Origin: Gaertneriomyces semiglobifer
Lineage: Eukaryota; Chytridiomycota; Chytridiomycetes; Spizellomycetales; Spizellomycetaceae
NCBI GenBank assembly: GCA_025558075.1
Contig: JAHLKF010000005.1
Coordinates: 1 to 64,000, forward strand
Direction of reading: 5' to 3'
Length of the DNA stretch: 64,000 bases
Below are positions 19,381 through 30,370 of the stretch, piece after piece (position 1 is the stretch's first letter; every line of letters starts with the position of its first letter). The translations under genes were made by a program, and so were the position numbers. The notes under the pieces are model-generated. The model was not told the DNA's origin. It worked only from the letters and a program-made list of their open reading frames with translations, and made no database searches.

Positions 19381-20961
19381 ATGACAAACAACAACCCATC
19401 TCAACTCCTGCAACTGCCCGCTGAGCTACTGGAACGCATATTGATCCAAGCATGCGGAGGCTGTCCATCCGACACCGTTAGGCTGCGGGCAACTTGCACG
19501 GTGTTCCGTGACTTGATCCACCGGGCTATTCCTCTCTTCAAAGCAATCTCCAACATTGCTATGATATGTACGGATGCCCTGGCCGTTCACCAAGAAGGAT
19601 GGTGGGACTGGACGAAAGTGGAGCCCATGGAGTTTCCTTGGGTCCGCGAAACAATGGACGAAGAAGAGTTGGAAGCGGAAAGTGTCACGAACGTCACCGC
19701 AAGAATAAGAACAATGATGTCCTTTGCGGCCATGTGCCGTATCCTAAGAGTAAATTTGGCTTGGTGGATGAAAAAGTCTGAGGTATTGCAGGATCACTCA
19801 AGTTCCGGCACAATGAACGCACTCCTCTCTCGTCTGCGTTTCACGGAATACATAATCGTCAATCCAAAGCACCGATCAACATGGTATACCTATTCGCCCG
19901 GATATGTCGAAACCATCTATGGAATTACAACCGGCGAAATCTCCATCCCAGAGTATGATGGAAGTATCTTTTTCGTGTTGTCATATGACCAGGTGGCTGA
20001 GGCCGAGGTCAACCACTATGATCGATGCTTCAAAGGAAATGTGTACCTAAGTGTTGATTCTCCATTGTTGGCGGATGCTTTGAACTTACCTGAAGGTAAA
20101 TGGTTGCATTTCGCGGAGTCTCATGATGACGGCTGGGATGGGACAAGGAATTTTTATCTTTTATCACTGAAATTTGCTATATGTTTGACCCAAGTCTGGA
20201 GTTCCGTCGATCTGACCTGCGGCGAGGACAAAATGTCCGCAATGCTACAAGATTTGAGTACGATTCTTGGAGTCAAAATTTATGGTGAATTATCATACAA
20301 CAATGATACCAAAATCATAGAGGATTCGAAAGATGTGAAACTGTTCGATTTGATAGAGAACGATGGGTATTCCATGGGAGGCGCATTCGATTCCAACAAC
20401 TTCTGGACTGGACTGTCAGTTCACACCACAAGCAAACTGCTATATCCGCGAATTAGTGTTGTACACAATCAGTTCAACGGCCTACGCATATCATCCAGCA
20501 AGACCAGCACCAACCGGATGCGCCATCTCCCCATAATCATCTCCAGCCTACTTACAAGCATCCTTCACAATGTCTCATCAAAAATGACCATCCGAGACGC
20601 ACGTTTCCCAACCTCGGTCCAATTAGAACCCAATGAAGAATTTGGTGAGGATTCGGATATTGATGAGTATGGGCATGTAGTGGAACATCCTTGTTCTGAC
20701 ATGGAAGAAGATGTATACGACGAGGTGGAACATCAGATAGATGAAGAGGAAGTGAATTGGTTGGTTGCAGATAATTCGACTTTCGTGAATCCAGGAAGTA
20801 TCGATGTGGAAGCGTTCCAGAAAGAGTGCTATGGAGGGGATGCAGGTGCCGGGGCGCCGCAGCGCGTGTGCGGCAAGCATGTAGATTTGGTGGCGGGTTT
20901 TGTACAGACCGAGCGCATGGGTTGGAAATATTTGGGTTATGGGGGCTGTCCGCCACTATAA
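19381..20961 (+). CDS. F-box domain protein
   Basis: 526 aa, single exon. ATG at 19381 (MTNNNPSQLL) chosen because it places the F-box at the very N-terminus, as is usual. F-box at residues 7-50: LLQLPAELLERILIQACGG, then TVRLRATCTVFRDLIHRA, the segment that binds Skp1 in SCF ubiquitin ligases. The rest has no detectable LRR or WD repeats. It contains WWDWTKVEPMEF, LTCGEDKMSAML and an acidic C-terminal third (EEFGEDSDIDEY, DMEEDVYDEVEHQIDEEEV) and ends GWKYLGYGGCPPL. The substrate-binding region is not recognised. Likely one of the many lineage-specific F-box genes. Confidence 0.8.
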   Translation: MTNNNPSQLLQLPAELLERILIQACGGCPSDTVRLRATCTVFRDLIHRAIPLFKAISNIAMICTDALAVHQEGWWDWTKVEPMEFPWVRETMDEEELEAESVTNVTARIRTMMSFAAMCRILRVNLAWWMKKSEVLQDHSSSGTMNALLSRLRFTEYIIVNPKHRSTWYTYSPGYVETIYGITTGEISIPEYDGSIFFVLSYDQVAEAEVNHYDRCFKGNVYLSVDSPLLADALNLPEGKWLHFAESHDDGWDGTRNFYLLSLKFAICLTQVWSSVDLTCGEDKMSAMLQDLSTILGVKIYGELSYNNDTKIIEDSKDVKLFDLIENDGYSMGGAFDSNNFWTGLSVHTTSKLLYPRISVVHNQFNGLRISSSKTSTNRMRHLPIIISSLLTSILHNVSSKMTIRDARFPTSVQLEPNEEFGEDSDIDEYGHVVEHPCSDMEEDVYDEVEHQIDEEEVNWLVADNSTFVNPGSIDVEAFQKECYGGDAGAGAPQRVCGKHVDLVAGFVQTERMGWKYLGYGGCPPL

Positions 20962-21755
20962 CTTAGTAGATGGGAAGTAGAGTGGTTACTAAAACCAAAC
21001 GTCGAGACTGGGGATGTTCATTTGCAAGTGTTAGGTCGAAGCGAAAAAATCGATCACCTTCACGGTTCCACAGTCATCACTTGTCCATTTCGTGAGGCAT
21101 ACACGTCGTCACCTTGTTTGAGCAAGAGAGAAGCGGTCGTAACATGTCGCTACAAAAAGGTTATATACAGCCCGCAAAGTTGCCGACGCACCGCCGTGCG
21201 ATCCGATAAGCTCATTCATCTGTGCATGCGTATGAACTTGACGACGTGCCTACGCGCAAGTGCGTCGCTTGTTCCGCCGCTCGTGACTGGGCCACTCTGC
21301 TGATGGAAGCCTGAGCGCCTCTAGCATGGCTGGGCCACCGCGCCCGTCGCGGGATACTTAAGAACAATAATTAGTACGTTGCCCTTCAGGAAACACAACG
21401 TCGCAGTCTCAAGCTAATGGATAATGAGAATACGGGTTCCTACGAGGTATATAGATTTTACACTGGTGCTAGAACCTAGTTTTCCAGAGTGCAACGGCAC
21501 TGGCTACTCCCATGTCCTCTAAGAATCCGTTGCTCATTCGACGTTCATTAGCATAGGTAACACATATGTTCTATTTCTGTGCTGCCGGATTATGATTAGT
21601 ATCTGCCGCTGCGGCAGCCGTCTCATCAAAGTGTTTTGCCGATCTGTGGCGGCTGCAAAGACCAGCAACGTTGCAAGCGCTTGAAACGTTATAAGTGTGC
21701 AACAGCTCGCATGGTCCATCCCGTTCTACACTCATCACCAGCAGAGAAGCAATAA
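20962..21755. other. No gene supported
   Basis: Short frames without motifs between the F-box gene and the small open frame at 21,756. Confidence 0.4.
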
Positions 21756-22022
21756 ATGTCTACTCCTACTCGAGCAAACGGAGGGTTATTGCGCCTGCCG
21801 CCCGGCGATTTGACTCAATTGACAGGCGAACAGTTTGACGACTTGATCCTGTCGTGCCTGGAAGAAACAGGAACAAGTCGGCAACTATGGAGTTCATTTC
21901 TAGGATGGGCTCGTGCAAACAAGCACGACCCTGAGCGTTTGAGCCGCTTACCGACCATGAAGAAATGCTCTCGCGTCTATTCACCTAGCCCAGCTACCGA
22001 TCGGGCCGTTTCTCGCTGGTAG
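21756..22022 (+). CDS. Small hypothetical open frame (88 aa)
   Basis: ATG at 21756 preceded by AATAA. The encoded peptide MSTPTRANGGLLRLPPGDL...QFDDLILSCLEETGTSRQL...SFLGWARANKHDPERLSRL reads like genuine protein up to about residue 68, then becomes arbitrary. It may be a first exon or the relic 5' part of a larger lineage-specific gene. It ends 190 bp before the HExxH-type gene, and a joining intron was not found. Confidence 0.35.
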   Translation: MSTPTRANGGLLRLPPGDLTQLTGEQFDDLILSCLEETGTSRQLWSSFLGWARANKHDPERLSRLPTMKKCSRVYSPSPATDRAVSRW

Positions 22023-22213
22023 GTTGACATTTGACAGCATTCCTTGACAGCGTGTCAAACGTCACGCTTTCTCACTTTACACTCACCCGTTTCCATTCTC
22101 CCGCTCAACCTGTGGCATTATTCCTCCTTCCTCTCTTCGGCCTATTCCTCCCATCCTTTCTGGACGTTCCTCCCACGTTTTCCTCCCCTTATCTCGCTAT
22201 TCCATATTTGATT

Positions 22214-23535
22214 ATGTCTCGCCGTACCAACATGCTTGGCCTTACCGTCGAAACCAGGCTTCGCGTACGACCCGCACAAGTGGAACCGCATTATCCATTA
22301 CCGGTCGACTTGCCTACGGATACGGTGAGTTCAATTGCTAAAGCGACTTGCCCTGGTCGAAGCACTATCTGATCAGTTGCCGTCTGCAGACTCTCGATGC
22401 GGTGAGAACCATTCCATACGGTGACGGTGCCAGTATCTATCCCGCCCACCTGCATACGTGGCCGCAAGGCTCTGAGGCCGCAACGAATGAGGTTATTCAG
22501 ACAGGATTCGCAATTTTCTCCCAGATTGTGCAGTCGGATCCGCTCATCAGCAGTTTTGCCTATGTTTGTCACCCTATTCCCCCCGGCAGTGAAGAAGATT
22601 TTATAACAGTCAACCAGATTTCGGTACGTATCAAACTATTTGCAGTCTTTGGGTGACAGCCTCTCTCATACGGTGATTCCTCAGCGTTATCAGCAGCTAC
22701 TCCCACCGAATGAGATACGTGCGAACATTTTGGCCAACCTCCCCACCATAGTAGTGTGCAAGCGGCGGAAGATTGATGATTGTTACATGAGCACCTTACT
22801 TGTGCAAAATCAAATACTGGTCTCGCGGCAGCTGTTTGACGTATGTATCAAAGAAACGAATGAAAGCAACAAGCTCAAGTTGTCGGTGTTGTGGGCTATA
22901 TGCCTCCTGCATGAAATTGCACATGTGCTGATGTTTAGGTAAGACTTCTCTTCTGTCGGACGGCATCAATAGTATATTCGCGAGGAATGACGGTCATTTC
23001 AAGGTTTGGATACGGTGGACGACTACACCCGATTTCCAATCAACCCTTCAAGACTCCAGGGGGTGTGCTTCTTGGAGAAGCTGGTTTTTTCGTTGAAATG
23101 ACCCTTATAACCGGCCTGATTCACTGGTCACACCGAGGGAAGCAGGTTAGTTGTGATGGCGGCGCAGCTTTCTTCGCACAACTGTCTCACTGAAGTCAAC
23201 AGTTCGATGGCGTTTTTCTCCGCCTCGACGATGGGCGGAGTCTTCGATGCCCCATTGCATGGCTACAACGCTTCGTTGATCGTGAGACATACACCAATGC
23301 AACTGAAACCACTTTCAGATTTGATCCCGGACAATCCAGCCCACTCCGTGGCTCTCGGTACCGTCGCACGACCCACGACCTTCATGTGGCTGAAATATTT
23401 GAGCGATCTCCCGAGCCAAGATCGTTCGCAGTCTCGGTTGAATCGTTTGGCCCTGATGAAGCGTGGAGTGAGGAGGAACGTACTGTCCGCTCCTTGGGAC
23501 GTAGAATAAGCCAGGTCTTCCGAAGCCAGCATTAG
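22214..23535 (+). CDS. Putative gluzincin-like metallopeptidase-fold protein (HExxH...GEAGxxxE)
   Basis: Five exons: 22214-22324, 22390-22623, 22685-22938, 23004-23145, 23203-23535. All introns are GT-AG (GTGAGT, GTACGT, GTAAGA, GTTAGT) and 57-66 nt long, giving 357 aa. Residues 191-195 are HEIAH within LWAICLLHEIAHVLMFR. About 28 residues later comes GGVLLGEAGFFVEMTL, which provides a third ligand Glu in the ExGxxxE style of zincin families. This matches an uncharacterised fungal family with a zinc-peptidase motif. The N-terminus is soluble with no signal peptide, so the protein is likely cytosolic or nuclear. The last exon (DGVFLRLDDGRSL... SFGPDEAWSEEER) is not recognised. Catalysis is inferred from the motif only. 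The stop codon lies inside a palindrome. Confidence 0.72.
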
Positions 23536-23566
23536 AATGCTGATTACGGAAGACCTGGCTTATTCT
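23503..23566. repeat. Palindrome spanning the stop codon of the HExxH gene
   Basis: 20-bp arms AGAATAAGCCAGGTCTTCCG (23503-23522) and its exact complement (23547-23566), with an inner CAGCATT-ag-AATGCTG (23527-23542). The TAG stop (23533-23535) is in the apical part, so the last ~10 codons are part of the left arm. Confidence 0.88.
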
Positions 23567-24989
23567 TAGATGCAGTTTTACTAATACAATAATCACTGGG
23601 GATTTCAAAATGCAACAACTACAGGCATTTTGCAGCGTGCGCGCGTATTACAACGGACTCAGCTCAGGATAACCAACCCAGTACGGAAAACTCTCGGCAT
23701 CTAGTTACGGGCTATAATGACCCCCGTGCTATTATCATCTCTTCCGTTACATCAACAGTTGTTTTGTTGCGAGAAACTTTCGCCGCAGAAGTGTACAGAA
23801 AATATGAGATCGGTGTGCTCTTTTGTCCAAGCTTGAGTAGGGCCATTCAAATTCATAGTCGCCTGATTCATATCGCCTGAACGAATTACACTCACTATGT
23901 TTTTCACCAATTGGCAACCCCATAGGGTTGTCAGCGTGCGGAAGCTGATAATTAAAGTCCAAATTTACCCCTACGTATGCAGGATGCAGAGATCCTTGCA
24001 ACACAGGATAGCTCACTTACCTTCTTCCTATTCACATCCAATCCACTACCCATTTGACAATGACGTCTTTTGACACGGACTTGGAAGAGCTCGAAAACAT
24101 TTTCTCATGGAGCACCAGCGACTACCCTTATGTCCTAGGGAGTGTCCCGGCAGTGAGGACGCTGTTTACGAGGATAAATATAACCTTGAGACGGGCAACA
24201 AGCGGCGTCTAGGCAGGGACCACGTTGGTGATGAGGGGCACACCAAGCGTCCCGAGATGCCGAAAAGTTTTCGTACCGAAATAGAGAATACGGGCGCCGA
24301 AGATGGCATTGTTGATCGCGAAGTGCAGAGCCCACCTGTGCATGTGGGATACAACAGTACGTTAAGCACATGTTCGGACGTCGCGAGTTGGGGAGGAGTA
24401 GCAGACCCTTGCCAATTACCTAAACATCATGTGAAGTCCCAGCAGCCACTCTCGAGGCTTTGGAAGACCGGCAAGCCCGTTCATAGCTGCGGTAAATACA
24501 AAGACTGGGAAAGTGGCTCAGTATTGCCAAGTTTAACTCCCACTAGCGCAATCAGGGGTTGCCAGACTACATATACATAGTTCCTGTTTTTCCGGCAATG
24601 ATCAGTATATAGCCGGGCATCAGAAACATGAGATCCTGCTGGCGCAGTGAAGATCGGTGAAGTTGGCCATGGGTAACGTCGCAGAGGCCCTCCTTGCACA
24701 GTCTCATTTCTTACTGCCGGGATGCACAGGAACCGTTGCCACAAGCCAGCGACCGGAACTGACGTTCCATTTCTAGCCGGGATACGTGCCAGCTGCTCAA
24801 GATAAAACCATCACGGTAAATGGGCTTAAAGGTACCCTTCGCTGGCCAACGGAGGAAATCCGCCCTGCGACATTATCAAAGCCAAACGGTGGAGGTCCGC
24901 CCTGTCCCGCCGTCAACCCCTGCCGACCTGTCCACCAGACTGCCGGTCACCCGGTGTAAACCGCTGACAGCGCGCCACGGAATGGTCCT
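23567..24989. other. No intact gene; one short open frame from 24,059
   Basis: ATG 24059 opens MTSFDTDLEELENIFSWSTSD-YPYVLG, which resembles a genuine N-terminus after an A/C-rich leader, but the frame ends at about residue 50 and no intron could be placed. The rest has only weak frames. Confidence 0.4.
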
Positions 24990-25882
24990 CCCAAATGACC
25001 AGTTTGATTGACAGGTTGGCGCAAGAATTCAACAACAAGGACGGACCGCTCACAGTTCAGATATGCGCGGTGGTTGTTGACGTGCTGGCCAACTGACCTT
25101 GACCACATTAACTTCTTGAGAACAGCGGTGGATCACTTTATGGCCTATATCGCTCACGACAGCGCGGCCCGCTACACCCCAAGACGGTGAACGAAAGTTC
25201 ATCGTGGAGAACCTTTCCAGAACATTCGTTTGCCTGGACATGGTGTGGAAGGTGGCGAAAGTTGATTGGATTGAGCGCAAAGCACAAACATACGACCTAC
25301 CGCGCTCTTGACGGATCCGTTGACGACAGGTCGTCGGTGGTGACGTATCCATCGTCCAACATCAAGAATTGGGTATCCAGCAAGAATTAGTGCCACCAGG
25401 AGACCTAGTCTTGAGCGGCATTGAGTGGTTGGTGGTGGGCCGCAGTTTATGCTCAGTATGCTGCTGGTAGAGATATCCGGCCCATCAACAACCACTAAAG
25501 ATCAGCAGCACCTAGTAGAAGACGCGATCAAGCTGGAAACAGAGGCCGAAAGATTGTTGATCGCGCGCCTGCTGCCACATGCGCGTTTATCAGCAAGTGT
25601 CCGTGAGAAGCTGCGTGCTACACACTGCAAGGCATCGGGAGCAGACTCACTTTGCACTCATACAGTCTTGTGGCCTAGGGCGGCGTAAATATCAAAGACC
25701 TGTATGCTTTCCAGGTTGCCTTTTCTCGAAGAGCGGTGGCCAATATTCGCAAGCAGGTCATCCTTTGCTGGATGCTCAAAAAGTACCTGGAGAAGGAAGC
25801 CACAACCGAAGCCGCGATTGCTTGGTTGGACGAAGCACCACAAGGAGAACCAACTGTCCGCGATTGGCTGCAGGCGCAATAA
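24990..25882 (+). pseudogene. Lineage-specific gene, fragmented (family copy 1)
   Basis: Pieces of coding sequence follow one another in changing frames: SLIDRLAQEFNNKDG with PLTVQICAVVVDVLAN (near 25,000), DHINFLRTAVDHFMAY (25,102), FIVENLSRTFVCLDMVWKVA (25,200), LVEDAIKLETEAERLLIARL (25,518) and a clean C-terminus (NIKDLYAFQVAFSRRAVANI, CWMLKKYLEKEATTEAAIAW, ending LQAQ at 25,882). Nucleotides 25,297-25,345 recur nearly unchanged at 35,080-35,128. I cannot connect all pieces with GT-AG introns, so the copy is probably decayed. Function unknown. Confidence 0.5.
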
Positions 25883-26395
25883 TTTAATAGAATAGTAGCC
25901 ATTTCTTTCCCTGTAAATGTTTGCTCTTGATTCTCGTTCTCGTTTATATAATCTGTTTTACATCACTGCCACCGCTGAAGGTGGACCTACCCATTCGAAA
26001 AGCGGAATGCATTGGTTCAAAGGTCATGCATGATTTCAGTAGCGAGTCCGGCAGTTATATATAACGGTTAGATCTCGAATGTGTCCAGGCGTGCACCGGA
26101 GCGTAGTGTCTCCTGGCAGCTCACATTTTCTCACTGAACGTACGATATCTGGAGTTAAAACCGATGCCGTATGGTACGTTGAAGGGGTAGCAACCATGAT
26201 ACAGCTCATGCACAACGTTGATTGGGTCGCATGGTGAACGTTTCAGGTTCGGTTGTCAACGATTCATGTCCATTGACCGGGCCTGTCTTTAAAAGAACGC
26301 CGTTCTGACGGGAAGTACTGAAGGATAAAAGGTGGCGCAATGTTGCGGAACGGATAAAAGATTTTTGGAAGGAACGGCCGACGCGGTGCGTTGCC

Positions 26396-26570
26396 GAGTA
26401 AGAGTAGCCGATTGTAAGCAAAGATATCACGTTGAATGTGGAGGTTTTGCAACGAAACACTCAAAGATGAAGAATACCCACGATCTACGGTCTGAATGTG
26501 ATGTCGTGTAGGCCTCGCGTCTATGTTATGTATGCCTTTTAGATTCCAGTGAAAACGAGAAGGATCAAGG
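26396..26570 (-). repeat. Dispersed repeat R2, copy 1 (gag-leader related)
   Basis: About 175 bp closely matching 31,816-32,014, including the shared blocks gaagaatacccacgatctac and ggtctgaatgtgatgtcgtg. Copy 2 lies directly upstream of a gag fragment of the copia family, so this is probably the leader/LTR of a related element. Here no gag follows. Confidence 0.7.
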
Positions 26571-26602
26571 AGGAGGAGGTGGTGGTGGAGGTGGAGGTGG
26601 AT
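26566..26602. repeat. (GGA/GGT)n microsatellite
   Basis: Purine/T-rich run of ggagga then ggtggtggtgga triplets. Confidence 0.85.
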
Positions 26603-27124
26603 GTTTGAATGGAGTCCCTCCCATCTTTAAGAATCGAGACAACCGACTTTTTCCGTTGAGCGCCTTATCTTGCGGATGGACTCCTCTTTGTATTATACCT
26701 TAGACTTAAGAGTGATAAGATTATTCAGAGGGATAAGAGCATAGCAGGATTCCTTTGCAACAGCCATCGGCCCCAGTCCATATTATTTCACGAAATCTCG
26801 CCGAAAATCTATTTTCCTGGTGTTATCTTCCGTTCTGTCACTTGCTGTTCCAAATTGCAAAGCTCGGTCTACTGGAAACGCCACGATCGGCTCCAATGCC
26901 TTTAACTTGCGCTCAATACGCAAGAAGGTTTCCAAGACTGCCTGATCTATCTATAAGAAAGAATGAAAGAGCTATGGTACCGTTGTTCTCCCTGATGGCA
27001 CCTACGGTCCAACACTTAGCAGCAGCCAACGAGCGCCATGGGCAGCCTACGGTCAGGCGCCCAACCTGGCTTAGGTAAGCACAACGACAGCTCGCAGTGC
27101 GGAGTGAATACCGGCACTTACGCA

Positions 27125-27352
27125 TAACTCCTAGCAAGTCCACAAACACCAACTCCTAGCAAATCCGCAAGCGCAAACTCCTAGCGCTCTGTCAGCGCAA
27201 GTTCCTAGCGTTCCCTCAGCACCAGTTCCTAGCAAAACCGTCGGTGCAAACTCCTAGCAAATCCGCTAGCGCAAACTCCTGGCGTTCCGTCAGCGCAAGT
27301 TCCAAGCAAATCCGCTAGCGCAAACTCCTAGCAACTCTGCAAGACTCATAGT
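27125..27352. repeat. Minisatellite of about nine ~24-bp units
   Basis: Units follow the pattern AACTCCTAGCAAATCCGC then (T/A)AGCGCA, with variants aagttcctagcgttccctcagc and aactcctagcgctctgtcagc. The array ends about 190 bp upstream of the ATG at 27,541. Alternate units differ in a regular way (aaatccgc versus gttccgtc), suggesting a higher-order repeat. Confidence 0.85.
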
Positions 27353-27540
27353 GCTTTGTATTTGCAGGTGTTGTCGTTCGCTCGAGATCTACAAAGTCAA
27401 GCTGTCCGAACGAGACGTGCTGGGGATATTAGTAACTTAATCTATTCTGTCCGAACTGAATGTTCCGACGCGTACACATCTACGAATCTAGCGGCCACTC
27501 TCGGCCATCGCCCTTTTTGCTCCCGGCATCTCTTTTAACG

Positions 27541-29550
27541 ATGACAGAAGCTCCACATAAAGGTAATTATACCGGCCAATGTCGTCAGTTAATCGGGAGT
27601 GACCAATTGTTTCTCGTAGCACTTAAAGATTATCTTCTATCGGCGGCCACCCCATCCTTGCGCGAGTTTGTTGTCTTAAATCCGACAGTGATTGCCAATG
27701 AAACGTTTAAGCGCTGGGTTGAGATGAAGTCTGTCTGGAAACAACGCTTTCTGCTTTGTGTGGAACGACTGCAGGTGAAAGCACCTTCGGTCTTCCAGGT
27801 AAGCGTTATCCTTCGCATTTTGCCTCAAAAATCAAACAGTTTCTCTCTTTGAGGGAGATACCGAGGCAGGTCCCGTCCCCTGACCGGCGGAGTGGGGTGA
27901 CGTTCCCCGCTTACGATTTTTCTGGTCGTTGTGGAAAGAGTCATTTGTACATAGATCTCACAGCCAATTGATTTAGGACGATGGCGATGAACGTTTCTGG
28001 ACAGAAGCCTTAGCGACCACAATCAAAGTACCACGTTCGTGCAGATTTACCGTATGCGTTCCCTTTCCGATGAAATGTATTGTCTATTAGGCGAAAATCT
28101 CTTTGAAACGACGATATCATGTTCTGAATCACTACGACGTAACGACGGATGTTGTGGGCGACGCACTAGCAGCCGATTGCGGATCACGTACACCACCTCC
28201 TCGCCCGTCGGCTTCCTTTCATCTGCCTCACCCACTCTCTCCTTCGCCCGTCCCGCGACATGACGCCCAATCGACCTTAAAACTCGATGATGCTTCAGAT
28301 ACGAATCCGTTTTTTGTGCCACCGCCATGCGGAGGGCACTCCTCTGGCGCCAACGAAGGCGCTGAGGACGAGGATGACGGCTGTGACACGTTACCCCGGA
28401 TGCCAACTATAGTTAATGTGCCATCGGACTATCAGCTCATTGAACCGATGAGCTTCTGCATCTCACATGGGATCGACGTAGCCAAACGATTCTACCTGTA
28501 CCAGCGACAGGCCCTTGCCCGAGCGCGCAATGAGAAGTTAACACTTGAATGTAACGCCCATGAAATTTTATCTCTTTCGTACATTCTCCTGATAAAGCCA
28601 GGACAACATTCAAAAGGGCTACTATCGTGCATGACCGCTGACGAGGTTGAGGCCATAATGAGAATCAGCAAAGTGACTATCAATTTGCCGGAGTACGAGC
28701 TCGATGATGAGACAGAGCTCATGCTGCGTAACTGCGGCAAGCTCTTGCAGAAAACACCGCCTACCAAAAACCCCGATATCGAACGGACATACCTTACCAA
28801 TATTCTCCAGTCCGACTCCGGTAGTACGCGATCTCTCCTACTTCATCTTTTTTTGACGCTATCCCGGAAACTCCCGTTCGAGCGAGTGCAACTGGAACGT
28901 GACTCAGAAACAGACCTGTCTCGTACATTTCGCTGATAATAAACGAAATGCTTTCTGGCGACGAACGCATACGGCCGGTGTGGGCTAACACCACATCGTG
29001 CGTTTCAGCAAAAGAAGCCATAAAGCGGGGTCGAAGGCCCGATTTCAAATTGGTACGAGTTCACCAAGGAAGAGAAGATGCCGAGAGCGGCTTTGGCGAG
29101 GTTAAACCGACTGGTTGTAAAGACGACACCTACATGTTAAACCTAGACTTGATCCGCATCGGGCGGTTTGGCAAGCAGTGCGTTGATTCCTTGACCAAAG
29201 CCGGCGTGATCAATCCAGTTGTACCGCTTTTCCAGGCTGTAGGGCAAAACATTTGCTTTTACGGCATATTCTTGCTTGCAGACGGAATATACGTCATGGC
29301 AGAGATCGGGAAGGTCGTGATACCTCTGTGCGCTAAGGAGCTCCTGCGCTTTGTCGACGAGGTTCACACATTGGTTGTCTTTCGAAACATGTGCATGCGT
29401 ATAACGGACGTTATCGACGGCGATAGGCAGCCGGTCGCGCAGGCCGTTACAAGGCTACGGACTACTCTAACAACCCCGCAGTTCAATGAAGTGCTGGAAC
29501 CCAGCCGCTCGCGAAAGCGCCGTGGATCGATCTTCCACACCAGTAACTAA
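27541..29550 (+). CDS. PD-(D/E)XK-superfamily-like protein of an expanded early-fungal family
   Basis: Exons read as 27541-27798, 27977-28027, 28091-28809 and 28914-29550 (554 aa). The first two introns have normal GTAAGC and GTACCA donors. The third needs a weak GTCCGA donor (28810) and is tentative, and a frameshift is the alternative. N-terminus MTEAPHKGNYTGQCRQLIGS, a Pro/Ser/acidic linker, then PDIERTYLTNILQ, RPVWANTTSC, and the key segment RRPDFKLV followed ~17 residues later by GFGEVKPTG. These two segments are the PD and ExK motifs of restriction-endonuclease-like folds. Next comes LADGIYVMAEIGKVVIPL, typical of uncharacterised proteins multiplied in Mucoromycota and chytrids. It ends with a basic KRRGS tail. 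Intracellular. A nuclease role is inference. Decayed relatives lie at 29.8 kb and 35.9-36.4 kb. Confidence 0.68.
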
Positions 29551-29819
29551 TAAATATCCTCGAAATGTCACTGGAGTTGCGTTTGTAGATCTAAATACAC
29601 CACAGTGAATCTTCGATGACTAAGCCTTGCGCCCCAGTGCTGTGCCACCCGTTCATTGCTGCTGTGCCACCAGTTAGATTGCAAGGTAGTGAGCCATCGT
29701 TTCGCGTCGCCTTTAAATTGAATCAGGAACGGGAGTAATCGCAGAGATGTCAGATACGAGGGCACAACACCAAGACAACAAAGGTGAGGCTACCAGCATG
29801 AGATCGATGAGATCGATGA

Positions 29820-30370
29820 TTTGTTCTTCTCAGGAGCCAAACAGTTTCTCTCCCTTTGGGAGATGATTCTGAGGGACATGCCCAAGCAGGTGACGTCCCT
29901 GATCGGCGGAAGGGGTAACGTTCCCCGACCCGAGTGGTGTTTACATAGGTGCCCTCACGCCAGTAACGTCCTGGTTGATTTAAGTGAGGAGTGGAGTAAC
30001 GCTCTCCAGCCTCTAGCACTGCGCTTTGGTTCCTGGGCATCTACTGTCTTTTCTTCATCGATTGTTGAGAGTAAGTCAAGCTGATTTAGGACGATGGTGA
30101 AGAAGGCAGGTATCATGGTTGTGCAGATATAACATCCGCACTGCTGTTCTCATTTCATTCCTTTCCTAGCGTAAGGAGACGAGATGACATTTCCCAGATA
30201 ATCACTACGAGCGTGATTTTCTGTCCGCAACGCACACCGAACTTGCATCATCCGTATGAACTACAGCTAAGATGCACCCATCCTTGTCGCCGGAAACCAG
30301 GCTACCTCATGAAAGATGGAATTTACAAACTTGGAACCAAGGTTGCGTGTGTGACTGAGACTAAGTAACA
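29820..30370 (+). pseudogene. Tandem relic of the 27.5-kb PD-(D/E)XK-like gene
   Basis: Bases 29,833-29,930 (ccaaacagtttctctccctt onward) match the first intron region of the upstream gene (27,833-27,915). tgatttaggacgatgg (about 30,081) matches the second-exon start at 27,969. Near 30,316 the frame MKDGIYKLGTKVACVTET aligns with LADGIYVMAEIGKVVIPL. Everything between is lost or scrambled, so this is a shrunken tandem duplicate. Confidence 0.65.

Noticed and set aside
27125..27352. Regularly spaced repeats that could suggest a CRISPR array
   Set aside because: Units are contiguous and degenerate with no unique spacers. The organism is a eukaryote. It is a minisatellite.
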